A DNA stretch of 64,000 bases from an uncultured Latescibacterota bacterium (GTDB lineage Bacteria > Latescibacterota > UBA2968): positions 1,597,339-1,661,338 of the forward strand of contig OX638329.1 in assembly GCA_951812755.1 (NCBI GenBank), in the 5' to 3' direction. This document shows positions 51,669 through 60,494 of the stretch, piece by piece (positions within the stretch are counted from its first letter, which is position 1; every line of letters begins with the position of its first letter). The notes under the pieces were generated by a model, which saw nothing but the letters and a program-made list of their open reading frames with translations, made no database searches and was not told the origin of the DNA. The position numbers and the translations under genes were made by a program.

Positions 51669-53051
51669 ATGTCCAAACCACTCGAAACGACAATAGAACC
51701 CACCGGGCGCAAAGTCGATCTTTCGCTTACCCGCAAGATTCTCTGGATGACCATCCCGGTTGCTCTGGGAGGCCAGATCGAGAGTATTGTACTGATGGTT
51801 CAACTCATTTTTATCGGGATGCTCGGTCCGGCCGCCCTTTCTGCGGTGGGTATTGCCCAGGTGTTTACGCGCGTGCTCTTTACCGCGATGATGTCTATTT
51901 CGAGGGGCGCGCTGACGATGGTCGCACAGGCGATTGGCGCAGATTCTATGCGCGAAGCCAGTGCAGCGGCGAAGCAGGCGTTTTCCCTGCTTTTTTTGTT
52001 TAGTATTGCTTTTGGCCTGGGCAGTTTGGCTCTTTCGCCTTTTTTGATTCCACTGATGACCTCTGATCCGAAGGTAGCAGCTATGGGAACGCCATATTTG
52101 CAGGTCTTTTTTATCGGTGTTCCTTTTATGACGCTGAATCGCGCGATTGCGAGTTGCTTTCAGGGTGCTGGGGATACGCGCACGCCTTTTTATTTAAGCG
52201 TTATCAGTAGTAGCATTCAAATTGTAATGTGTTATCTTCTCATCTTTGGTTACTGGGGTTTGCCAGAATTGGGTGTTGTGGGGGCTGCTGTTGCCGGTCT
52301 TTTGGGGCGCAGTACGGCAACTTTAATTGGGCTTGGGTGTCTTTATAGCGGGCGTTTTGCGCTCACACTTTTGCCCGATACGTCCTACCGGTTTGATTGG
52401 GGAGTTGCGCGCCGCATTCTCAAAATTGGCGTGCCTTCCGGGCTTCAGGGGATTTTGCGCAATGGCTCAGGTGTGGTTTATCTCAAACTCATTGCCATGT
52501 CCACATTATCTACAACTGCGGTTGCAGCTTATACCATTGGGAATCAAGTGGAACACATTTTGCGGCGAACCGGGCTGTCTTTTGGTACGGTTGCAACGGC
52601 TATGGTGGGGCAGCATTTGGGGGCGAAAGAGCCCGAAGGTGCAGAGCGCCACGGTTGGACTATTCTCTTTATTTCTGTTGTGACCAATATCGCCCTGTCG
52701 CTGCCCGCCGTGCTGTTTGCCGGGTTTTTCATGTCGGTATTTACGGATGCACAAGAGGTGATCGGCACGGGTATCATTTATCTTTATGCGATGGTTATTG
52801 CCGAACCCTTTTTGTGTGCTGCCAATACGAGTAGCGGTAGTCTCAGAGGTGCCGGCGATACGATGCCTCCGATGTATTATACTCTGATCGCCCAGTGGCT
52901 GGTTCGCCTGCCCGTGGCCTATGTTCTGGGGTTTATTCTTGGGTTTGATATCTATGGTATCTGGGCCGCGCTCATTGTTTACAGTATTGTACAGGGCACG
53001 CTTACCGTTCGCAAATTTGCCCAGGGCCATTGGAAAATGCACCAGATTTAA
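51669..53051 (+). CDS. MATE family efflux transporter
   Basis: A 460-residue, twelve-helix antiporter of the NorM/DinF type. It begins with a hydrophilic stretch then IPVALGGQIESIVLMVQ; GLGSLA and FQGAGDTRTPFY are family segments. The ATG at 51669 is preferred because the upstream in-frame stretch is encoded by an AATTTTTAATTC repeat. It exports drugs or organic cations; the substrate is unknown. It is followed 93 bases later by the czcCBA operon. Confidence 0.85.
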   Translation: MSKPLETTIEPTGRKVDLSLTRKILWMTIPVALGGQIESIVLMVQLIFIGMLGPAALSAVGIAQVFTRVLFTAMMSISRGALTMVAQAIGADSMREASAAAKQAFSLLFLFSIAFGLGSLALSPFLIPLMTSDPKVAAMGTPYLQVFFIGVPFMTLNRAIASCFQGAGDTRTPFYLSVISSSIQIVMCYLLIFGYWGLPELGVVGAAVAGLLGRSTATLIGLGCLYSGRFALTLLPDTSYRFDWGVARRILKIGVPSGLQGILRNGSGVVYLKLIAMSTLSTTAVAAYTIGNQVEHILRRTGLSFGTVATAMVGQHLGAKEPEGAERHGWTILFISVVTNIALSLPAVLFAGFFMSVFTDAQEVIGTGIIYLYAMVIAEPFLCAANTSSGSLRGAGDTMPPMYYTLIAQWLVRLPVAYVLGFILGFDIYGIWAALIVYSIVQGTLTVRKFAQGHWKMHQI

Positions 53052-53060
53052 CTTTTTACA

Positions 53061-53098
53061 AATTGTATATAGACAATTGGGCGGTTTGGTGATATAAT
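53061..53098 (+). promoter_or_regulatory. czcCBA promoter with overlapping inverted repeat
   Basis: TAGACA (53070-53075), 17-base spacer and perfect TATAAT (53093-53098). An inverted repeat AATTGT(53061-53066)-N6-ACAATT(53073-53078) covers the -35 box, the place for a metal-responsive repressor. Consensus-quality -10 suggests high expression when derepressed. Confidence 0.7.
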
Positions 53099-53144
53099 TA
53101 ATTTTCCGGATTACCTTTGATTGTCACCGTTAAGAGGATGATTG

Positions 53145-54398
53145 ATGCTCAAACTATGCTATCGACACGCCTTCGTATTGTGTGGCCTGATATTGATGTC
53201 ATGGACGACACTGGTCGCTGAGACAACGGTGCTGGGAAATGCCCGGGCCAGTGTCGCGTTAACGCGTTTTGTACAAGCTGTTGTCGATTCCAATCACCGC
53301 GTGCAGGCGGCACGCGCGGGTTTAGAAGCGAGCAGTGCGCTTAGGGATGCGGCGTCGCGTCCCATCTACAATCCCGAGTTTGCGTTCGAAGATGAAAATT
53401 TAGGGCGCAAGTTGCGCTTATTCGCAATTAGTCAGACGCTGGACTGGGGCGGCAAAGGCAAGGCGCGTACCGCAGTGGCGGAGTTGGATCGTCTCGTTGC
53501 CGAGATGGAGTATCTGGATGTCCGATGGATGGTTGCGATAGATTTGCTCAATGGTCTCGCGCAATACCAGACAGGCGTTGAACGCAATCGCCTGGCCGAG
53601 ACGCGCCAGCAGTTGATAGAGGAGTTTGCGATGTTGGCGCAGCGTCGGTTTGAGGTCGGCGAATTAAACCAGGTGGAACTCGATCTGGCTCTCCTTGCTT
53701 CGACAGAGGCGCGCATTCGAAAAGCAATGACGGCCGCCGATCTGGCCGAGGCGCGGCAAGCGGTGTACAGGCTTGGTCCGCGCATACCCGAGGCGCAGTG
53801 GCCCCCTCTTCCCGAAAAACTACCGGAGGTAATTGAGCAGAGTGCTGACCCACAGGTGCTGGTGCAGGCATTACCCGGGGTTGTCGCCGCGCGGCACCGG
53901 GTCGATATGGCTGATGCTGTAGTTTCACTGAGGCGCCGCGAACGTCGCCCAGACCTGACGCTGGGTATCCACACTGGTGCCGAAGACGAAGACAGGTTTT
54001 TTGGCCTGGCTCTGTCCATTCCGCTACCTATCCGGAATCGCTTTACACATGAAGTTACCGCGGCCATGGCAGAGCGCGTCCAGGCGCAACAACTCGCCGA
54101 TGACGCGATGAAGATGGCACACGCCTCCCTGACCAGTGCGGCAGAGCGCTACCAGTTATCGCGCTCTGCCTGGGATGAGTGGGAACATACAGGGCGGAAA
54201 AGGCTGGACCGACAAAGCGAGCAACTGCGCCAACTCTGGCAAGCCGGGGATCTCAGTACAGTCCACTATTTGGCGCAATTGGAACAAACGATACAGGTGC
54301 GAGAAAGTGCCATCGAGTTGCACGAGCAGGTCTGGCGTGCCTGGTTCGGGTGGCTTCTCGCAGCGGGCCAGGTGGATGCCTGGGTCGGTCTTAAATGA
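53145..54398 (+). CDS. czcC: TolC-family outer-membrane factor of CzcCBA-type system
   Basis: A 417-residue outer-membrane efflux protein: signal peptide (to about LVAET), then two long helical OEP repeats with VGELNQVELDLALLAS in repeat one and SIPLPIRNRF in repeat two. AGAGG sets ATG 53145 rather than TTG 53142. The stop overlaps ATG 54395 in the next gene's frame. It is the duct for the downstream RND pump. Confidence 0.82.
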   Translation: MLKLCYRHAFVLCGLILMSWTTLVAETTVLGNARASVALTRFVQAVVDSNHRVQAARAGLEASSALRDAASRPIYNPEFAFEDENLGRKLRLFAISQTLDWGGKGKARTAVAELDRLVAEMEYLDVRWMVAIDLLNGLAQYQTGVERNRLAETRQQLIEEFAMLAQRRFEVGELNQVELDLALLASTEARIRKAMTAADLAEARQAVYRLGPRIPEAQWPPLPEKLPEVIEQSADPQVLVQALPGVVAARHRVDMADAVVSLRRRERRPDLTLGIHTGAEDEDRFFGLALSIPLPIRNRFTHEVTAAMAERVQAQQLADDAMKMAHASLTSAAERYQLSRSAWDEWEHTGRKRLDRQSEQLRQLWQAGDLSTVHYLAQLEQTIQVRESAIELHEQVWRAWFGWLLAAGQVDAWVGLK

Positions 54399-54433
54399 AT
54401 TACAACACACAAAGAACCGCATTGGAGGCCCTG

Positions 54434-55534
54434 ATGACAATGTTGAAATTTTGGGCGGTGTGTCTGTGTTTGATACTGATTCAACCGGTGTATGCCGAGG
54501 ATGCTGGTCATGATGCGGCAGTTGAGCTGAGCGCAGAAGAACAGCACGCGACGGGCATTGTTATTGGCACAGTTGAACCGCGTGCGCTCAACGAGACCCT
54601 TCGGATTCCGGGCGAGGTTGTGATCAATGCGTACCGGTCTGTGCTCGTTACTCCGCGCATTACCGCACAGGTTGTGGCGCGTCATGCGAAACTCGGCAAT
54701 GAAGTCGAAGTCGGTCAACCTCTGGTGGCGCTCTCGAGTATTGAGATGGCCGAAGCGCAAGGGGCATTGATTCTCGCGAATCGAGAATGGCAACGTGTCA
54801 AGACCCTCGGTCGGCAAGCCGTGTCTGAGCAGCGCTATACCGAAGCGCATGTTGCACAACAACATGCGCTCGCCAAAGTTCTCGCTTACGGTATGACTAT
54901 GGCTCAGGCAGAGGCGCTTATGCAATCGGGAGACGCCAGCAAAGCGACCGGTACCTTTGACTTGCTCGCCCCACAGGCGGGCACGGTGCTACAGGACGAT
55001 TTCATCGTCGGTGAATTGATCGAGCCTGGTCGGGTACTCATCAATATCAGCGATGAGTCGGTGATGTGGGTGGAAGCACATATGGTGCTGACCGCGTCAC
55101 CCAAAATCGATATTGGCTCCAATGTGCGGGTCAGCGCTGATGGTATCAACTGGTTTCAAGGCACGGTCATTCAACGCCATCACCACCTCGACGAAAAAGT
55201 TCGAACTCAGGGCTTGCGCATTGAGGTGCCCAACACGGCTCATAGCTTGCATTCGGGTCAGTTCGTCGAAGTAGAGGTTGTCACCGCGACGCGCACACCA
55301 GAACTCGCTGTGCCGAGTGCGGCATTGATAATGATCAAAGGCTCACCGAATGTATTCAAGATCGAGGACGGACACGAGTTCCATGCCGAGGCTATTGAGG
55401 TCGGTTCCACGGTGGGAGAGTGGACGGTCGTTCGCGGTGGGCTTATTGCGGGTGATGAGATCGCTGTGTCTGGCGTTTTCCACCTCAAGTCATTGATGCT
55501 CAAGTCTTCGCTTGGTGCAGGCCATGCACATTAG
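54434..55534 (+). CDS. czcB: RND periplasmic adaptor (CzcB-type)
   Basis: A 366-residue membrane-fusion protein with a signal peptide (LKFWAVCLCLILIQPVYAED). GGAGG 5 bases upstream supports ATG 54434; ATG 54395, overlapping the czcC stop, would put 13 extra residues before the signal. The barrel-sandwich hybrid domain (LGNEVEVGQPLVALSSIE) and beta-barrel follow. No heavy-metal-binding domain of the CusB kind is present, which argues for Zn/Co/Cd substrates. Confidence 0.85.
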   Translation: MTMLKFWAVCLCLILIQPVYAEDAGHDAAVELSAEEQHATGIVIGTVEPRALNETLRIPGEVVINAYRSVLVTPRITAQVVARHAKLGNEVEVGQPLVALSSIEMAEAQGALILANREWQRVKTLGRQAVSEQRYTEAHVAQQHALAKVLAYGMTMAQAEALMQSGDASKATGTFDLLAPQAGTVLQDDFIVGELIEPGRVLINISDESVMWVEAHMVLTASPKIDIGSNVRVSADGINWFQGTVIQRHHHLDEKVRTQGLRIEVPNTAHSLHSGQFVEVEVVTATRTPELAVPSAALIMIKGSPNVFKIEDGHEFHAEAIEVGSTVGEWTVVRGGLIAGDEIAVSGVFHLKSLMLKSSLGAGHAH

Positions 55535-55543
55535 GAGAACTGC

Positions 55544-58500
55544 ATGCTACAAGCACTGGTAGAAACTTCTCTGCGTTATAAATTCCTGGTGTTGATCGCC
55601 TTTGGTATCGTGGCTTTTTTGGGTTGGCGCGCAGTTGTCACCGTGCCGATCGATGCGTTTCCAGATGTGACACCCGCTCAGGTCAATATCTATACCGAGT
55701 CGCCCGGGCTTGCCGCTGAGGATGTGGAGCAGCTTCTCACTTTTCCCATTGAGTCCGGCATGGCCGGGTTGCCAAAGGTGAAGGAGATCCGCTCGGTGAG
55801 TCTCTTCGGCTTGTCCTATGTCGCGGTCTATTTTGAAGACGATATGGATATTTACTTCGCGCGGCGTCTGGTGATGGAGCGGTTACAGGAAGTAGGGGAG
55901 CGTATCCCAGAAGGTTATGGCACGCCCGAGATGGGTCCCAACTCGTCCGGACTCGGTCAGGTTTTCTGGTACACACTGGAACGGGCGGATGAAAAGCTCA
56001 ATGCGGCGATTACCGATATGGACTTGCGGACGCTGCACGACTGGAATGTGCGTTTGATTTTGCGAACTGCTTCCGGTGTTGATGATGTCATTTCATGGGG
56101 GGGGCAGGAGCGACAATTTCAGGTCGTGATGGATCCCCTGAATCTCATCAAATACGACCTGACCTTCACCGATGTCATGGAAGTGATTGAGGCCAACAAC
56201 CGCCAGGTTGGCGGTCAATATATTAATCTTGGCTCAGAGCAATACCTCGTGCGCGGCCTGGGCTTGGTCAGAAACGAGCGCGACATCGGCGATATGGTCG
56301 TCAAGGTTGAAGGCGGCGCGCCGGTATATTTGCGCGATATCGCCGAGATCCGGCAGGGGGGCGCACTCCGTTTTGGTGCTGTGACACGCGATGGCAAGGA
56401 GGTTGTCCTCGGGATGGTGCTTTCGCGCATCGGTGAGAATGCCGCCCGGGTGGTTGAAGCGACGAAGGAAAAGGTCGCCATTATCGATCAGTCGCTGCCA
56501 GATGGCGTCGTCCTGCGACCCATTTATGAACGCACCGACCTCGTTGAAAAGGCAGTGGGTACGGCTACGAATGCATTATTTCAAGGCGCGATTCTGGTGG
56601 GTGTTATTCTGTTTTTGTTTCTCGGCGAATGGCGACCAGCGGTGGTTGTGATTGTCTCTATTCCGCTCACGATGCTCATTGCATTTGTGTTCATGGACGA
56701 AGCGGGTCTCTCCGCCAACCTCATGTCACTTGCCGGCCTCGCCATTGGTATTGGCATGATTGTCGATGGTGCAGTGGTCGTCGTGGAGAATTCATTTCGC
56801 GTTATGGCAGAACGCAGGGCAGAGACAGAGAGGGTCAACCGCACTGATGCGGTATTGGCTGCTGCCCGCGAAGTCGTGAATCCGATGACTTTTGCTATCT
56901 TGATTATTATGGTGGTATTTCTGCCTTTGTTTGCGCTCGAGGGACTGGAGGGCAAGCTGTTCAAGCCGATGGCGTTTAATATCACGTTTGCCATGGGTGG
57001 AAGTTTATTGCTCGCGCTGACACTGATTCCCGTGCTCGCGGCCTTGTTGTTAAAACCGCAAAGAGAACGCGAAACATGGCTCGTACGGGTTATTAAACCG
57101 CGCTATCTATCCTTGCTTACCTGGTCATTGGCGAATAGAAAAGTGGTGGTTGGCTGTGCCGTGGGTTTGCTCGTTGCGAGCATGGCGCTGTTCCCCTTCC
57201 TCGGAAAAGAGTTTATGCCGCAACTGCAGGAAGGGTCAATTATGTGGCGCGTGACCTCGATCCCTTCGGCTTCGCTCCAGCATTCAATCGAGATTTCCAA
57301 GGATATCGAGAACGCGCTGTCGAAGTTTCCAGAGGTTGAAACCACCGTGGCAATGATCGGCCGTGCCGAGAAAGGCGAAACCGCCGACGCCAATTACATG
57401 GAGATTTATACGGCACTCAAGCCCGAGAGCGAATGGCCCGGAGACCGCGATATCAAAGAGCTTGCCGAGGCCATGCGCGAGAAGTTGGAAGTGGTAGTAC
57501 CGACGGCTGTTGTCGCTTTTACCCAGCCGATTCAGATGCGCGTAGAGGAACTGATCTCAGGGGTTCGCGCCACGCTTGCCGCCAAGATTTACGGTGAGGA
57601 TCTGGCAGTGCTCGATCAGTTGAGCGAGGAGGTCAAAGACGTCATTGCCGAAGTTGAGGGTGTGGCGGATCTCTCGATTGAGGCCAATGTCGGTAAGCCT
57701 CAGATCCGCATTCAGGTCAAGCGCGAACAACTCGCCCGGTTTGGGGTGAATGCAGACGATGTGTTGTCCGTTGTGCGCACCGGCATCGGCAATGAGCCAG
57801 TTACTACTATGATTGATGGCGTGCGCCGATTCGATATTACAGCGCGATTCGATGATCGATCAAAAGCGTCGGTGCAGTCGATTCAGCGCATTCCATTGAA
57901 AACAAGCGATGGGGCGATTGTTCCTCTCGCGACTGTTGCTGATGTCAGTGTTGCGGAAGGCTACTCTTTTGTGCGCCGCGAGCAATTGCAGCGTTACGCA
58001 GTGATCCAGATGGATGTACGAGGGCGCGATGTCGATGGTTTTGTGCGCGATGCCAATGCGGCTATCGATGCACAGATTGACTTGCCTCCGGGCTATTGGA
58101 TCGAGTGGGGTGGCGCGTTTGAGAATCAACAGCGGGCGTTGGCGCGTTTGTCGGTGATTGTGCCGTTGACGATCTTTTTTATTTTTGTGTTGCTCTATAC
58201 TGCATTTAATTCGGTTAAGTACGCCGCGCTGATTATTGCCAATGTGCCGTTTGCAGCAATTGGAGGGATGGTGGTCCTTTTTATTAGTGGGCAATACGTA
58301 TCTGTGCCTTCGGCGATTGGATTTATCGCGGTGTTTGGCGTGGCGATGTTGAACGGTATTGTGCTGGTGAGCTTTATCAATGAGTTGCGCGAAAAAGGAC
58401 TCGGTGTTGCAGAGGCCGTGCGACGGGGGGCGGAGTTGCGTTTGCGTCCTGTTTTGATGACCGCGAGCACGTCCATTCTCGGATTGGTGCCTTTGTTGTT

Positions 58501-58633
58501 GGCGACGGGTGTTGGTGCAGAAACGCAGCGTCCGCTCGCTTCGGTAGTGGTCGGTGGTTTGATCACTTCGACGTTGTTGACGCTCGTGTTGCTACCGGTG
58601 ATCTACGAGTGGATTGAAACGCGGCGGCAGTAA
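55544..58633 (+). CDS. czcA: Heavy-metal RND transporter, CzcA/CnrA-type
   Basis: A 1029-residue pump of the HME-RND class. The TM4 proton-relay motif reads GMIVDGAVVVVENS, and SQPIQMR-like AFTQPIQMRVEELISGVRA is the CzcA-type periplasmic segment; it lacks the CusA methionine triad. So it should export divalent cations (Zn, Co, Cd or Ni). It ends 68 bases before an IS1380 element, and the permease-SPFH gene begins beyond that. Confidence 0.9.
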   Translation: MLQALVETSLRYKFLVLIAFGIVAFLGWRAVVTVPIDAFPDVTPAQVNIYTESPGLAAEDVEQLLTFPIESGMAGLPKVKEIRSVSLFGLSYVAVYFEDDMDIYFARRLVMERLQEVGERIPEGYGTPEMGPNSSGLGQVFWYTLERADEKLNAAITDMDLRTLHDWNVRLILRTASGVDDVISWGGQERQFQVVMDPLNLIKYDLTFTDVMEVIEANNRQVGGQYINLGSEQYLVRGLGLVRNERDIGDMVVKVEGGAPVYLRDIAEIRQGGALRFGAVTRDGKEVVLGMVLSRIGENAARVVEATKEKVAIIDQSLPDGVVLRPIYERTDLVEKAVGTATNALFQGAILVGVILFLFLGEWRPAVVVIVSIPLTMLIAFVFMDEAGLSANLMSLAGLAIGIGMIVDGAVVVVENSFRVMAERRAETERVNRTDAVLAAAREVVNPMTFAILIIMVVFLPLFALEGLEGKLFKPMAFNITFAMGGSLLLALTLIPVLAALLLKPQRERETWLVRVIKPRYLSLLTWSLANRKVVVGCAVGLLVASMALFPFLGKEFMPQLQEGSIMWRVTSIPSASLQHSIEISKDIENALSKFPEVETTVAMIGRAEKGETADANYMEIYTALKPESEWPGDRDIKELAEAMREKLEVVVPTAVVAFTQPIQMRVEELISGVRATLAAKIYGEDLAVLDQLSEEVKDVIAEVEGVADLSIEANVGKPQIRIQVKREQLARFGVNADDVLSVVRTGIGNEPVTTMIDGVRRFDITARFDDRSKASVQSIQRIPLKTSDGAIVPLATVADVSVAEGYSFVRREQLQRYAVIQMDVRGRDVDGFVRDANAAIDAQIDLPPGYWIEWGGAFENQQRALARLSVIVPLTIFFIFVLLYTAFNSVKYAALIIANVPFAAIGGMVVLFISGQYVSVPSAIGFIAVFGVAMLNGIVLVSFINELREKGLGVAEAVRRGAELRLRPVLMTASTSILGLVPLLLATGVGAETQRPLASVVVGGLITSTLLTLVLLPVIYEWIETRRQ

Positions 58634-58701
58634 ATATCCTTATTTTTATTTCTTGCAGTACGGGAGATATTATCTTATAATCCGATATTAGACTTTTCTA
58701 A

Positions 58702-60409
58702 CCCGACTAATTCATGAACAGTAATGTTTGGTTGTGTATGGCAGTCGGCGTGGGTTCCAAGCATCAAAATTAGGGCGTTTGCAGTCTTGTCTGCCTGCAT
58801 AGGCGTGTTCATAAGGTGCAAGCCGCCCAGCATCATCACCTGCCCGTCCCTGACGGTGTCAAAAAGTACAGACTCGCCCTTGCCTGCTCTTTGTGTGGAG
58901 CGGTCGGTGTATTTGTAAAGTCAGCCAATGATGGTGCAGCCCCCTTCCCCTCCCCGGTTGACAAGTTATGGCACAGCTTTTGCCAGATTGCTCAGGATTT
59001 TATCATACAAGTGTGGCAATGGAAATGACATAGGCAGATGGAAGGTGATCTTGGTTTTCAACTCACAGACGCGTCCGGCGACTTTAAGGAAGCGATTTTG
59101 GAGTGTATCAAACTGTGCGTTTATCCACATTGTGCCTTGTAATCCGATGTGCGCTAAGGTGTGCAACAAGACATAGGCAGCCGAATGGAGGAAGAGGCGA
59201 AACTGATTGGCTCCAAAAGCGTGACAGGATGTGCGGTCTGAGTGGAGAAAGGTCTTGTGATTTTTAATGAAGTTTTCCATCTGTCCGCGCGCACAATAGA
59301 TGTTTTGGTAGATAAAGGAGGCCCTTGAACTTTCAAGGTTGGTCACGACAAAGCGTGTGTTTTGGCCTCGGGTGGTGATTTCAGCTTTGCAGATGATGCG
59401 TCTGGCACAGGCCCAAGTCTGGGCTTGGTAATAAAATGAGGTAAAAAGTCGCACCGGTTGCCCGGTATCTGCATACAGGCTTTTGGCCTGATCTATAAGG
59501 GGCTTTGCCAAGGTTAAAAGTCGGGTATTGGCGGTCTGTCCGAGGATAAAATAGAGGTCCTTTGTCGCACAGAAGTCCTGGACTTCTGGACTTGAGAAGT
59601 GGGCATCGCCTCGCAAAAAGAGTGCCACATGAGGCCAAGCCTGACGAATATAAGCGACTAACCGCTTGAGAATCGTGACAATCTGTTTGCCATCAGGACG
59701 CACACCCGGACGCAAAATCGTCGTGATTAGCTTACCCGATTGCCCTTCGTAAATGTGCAAGGGTTGGTAGGCGTAGGCACCCAAATACCCATTGAATAAG
59801 GACAACTGCTGCGTCCCATAAACCGTGTCTTGTGTATCATCTATATCTAAGATGATCGACGAAGGCGGCTTTTTATACGAGGCAATAAAACAATCGAGGA
59901 AGGCACGCGCAACGCGATACAAATCGCTTCTGCTCATCTGATTCTCAAACCGACTCATCGTGGGTTGACTACTCAGATCTTTCCCCTGCAAGGGCAAGCG
60001 ACCACACGCCGCCTTGAAGCCGGGATCGCTTTTTAAGGCATCGCAATCATTGGCATCTTCATACCCGCAGGCGATTTGAAACACCCGCTGCTTGACCAAC
60101 TCTGACACACTGTGAGCCACATAACTTGGATGCCGACGGTCTTTGACCGCCTCAATGATGCGTGATAAAATGCCGGTTTTGGCCTCCACTTCTCTCAGCA
60201 ATAAGACACCGCTATCGCTGGTGAGAATACCCCCATCAAAGGCGAGGTCGAGACGTTTTCCGAAAATGCTTGCCAAAGGAACCTTGCTATGATTATCTTG
60301 TGTGCTCACGGTAGTTTCTCCCAAGTTTATTGTTCAATGGTTATGCGTGTAACCTAATATAATACAATAACTTGAATAGGGAAACTACCTTTTTTATGAA
60401 TTTTTCGGG
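58702..60409 (-). mobile_element. IS1380-family insertion sequence
   Basis: A 1,708-bp element, the usual size for the family. Ends are CCCGACTAATTCATGAA on the left and the inverse of CCCGAAAAATTCATAAA on the right (about 13 of 17 matches). A 4-base target duplication, CTAA, lies at 58698-58701 and 60410-60413. The region 58634-58701 before it and 58702-58965 inside it carries no supported gene. Confidence 0.85.
58966..60309 (-). CDS. IS1380-family transposase
   Basis: A DDE transposase of about 447 residues. It begins with an FDGGILTSDSGVLLLRE segment typical of the family; the catalytic core includes SIILDIDDTQD and FLRGDAHFSSPE, and the C-terminal RGQMENFIKN. GTG 60309 with GGGAG upstream is preferred; TTG 60324 would add five residues. 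It is complete, so the element may be active. Confidence 0.88.
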   Translation of the reverse strand: MSTQDNHSKVPLASIFGKRLDLAFDGGILTSDSGVLLLREVEAKTGILSRIIEAVKDRRHPSYVAHSVSELVKQRVFQIACGYEDANDCDALKSDPGFKAACGRLPLQGKDLSSQPTMSRFENQMSRSDLYRVARAFLDCFIASYKKPPSSIILDIDDTQDTVYGTQQLSLFNGYLGAYAYQPLHIYEGQSGKLITTILRPGVRPDGKQIVTILKRLVAYIRQAWPHVALFLRGDAHFSSPEVQDFCATKDLYFILGQTANTRLLTLAKPLIDQAKSLYADTGQPVRLFTSFYYQAQTWACARRIICKAEITTRGQNTRFVVTNLESSRASFIYQNIYCARGQMENFIKNHKTFLHSDRTSCHAFGANQFRLFLHSAAYVLLHTLAHIGLQGTMWINAQFDTLQNRFLKVAGRVCELKTKITFHLPMSFPLPHLYDKILSNLAKAVP

Positions 60410-60494
60410 CTAAAGACGATATATCGTCTATCTTGGACCATTTTACAAAAATAAAAATATTCTGTAATCAAACATATCCTTCCCATCAGAGGAG

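Noticed and set aside
58724-58918. 64-codon ORF in the left part of IS1380
   Set aside because: Non-transposase strand, inside the IS untranslated region, no ribosome-binding site or known passenger gene.
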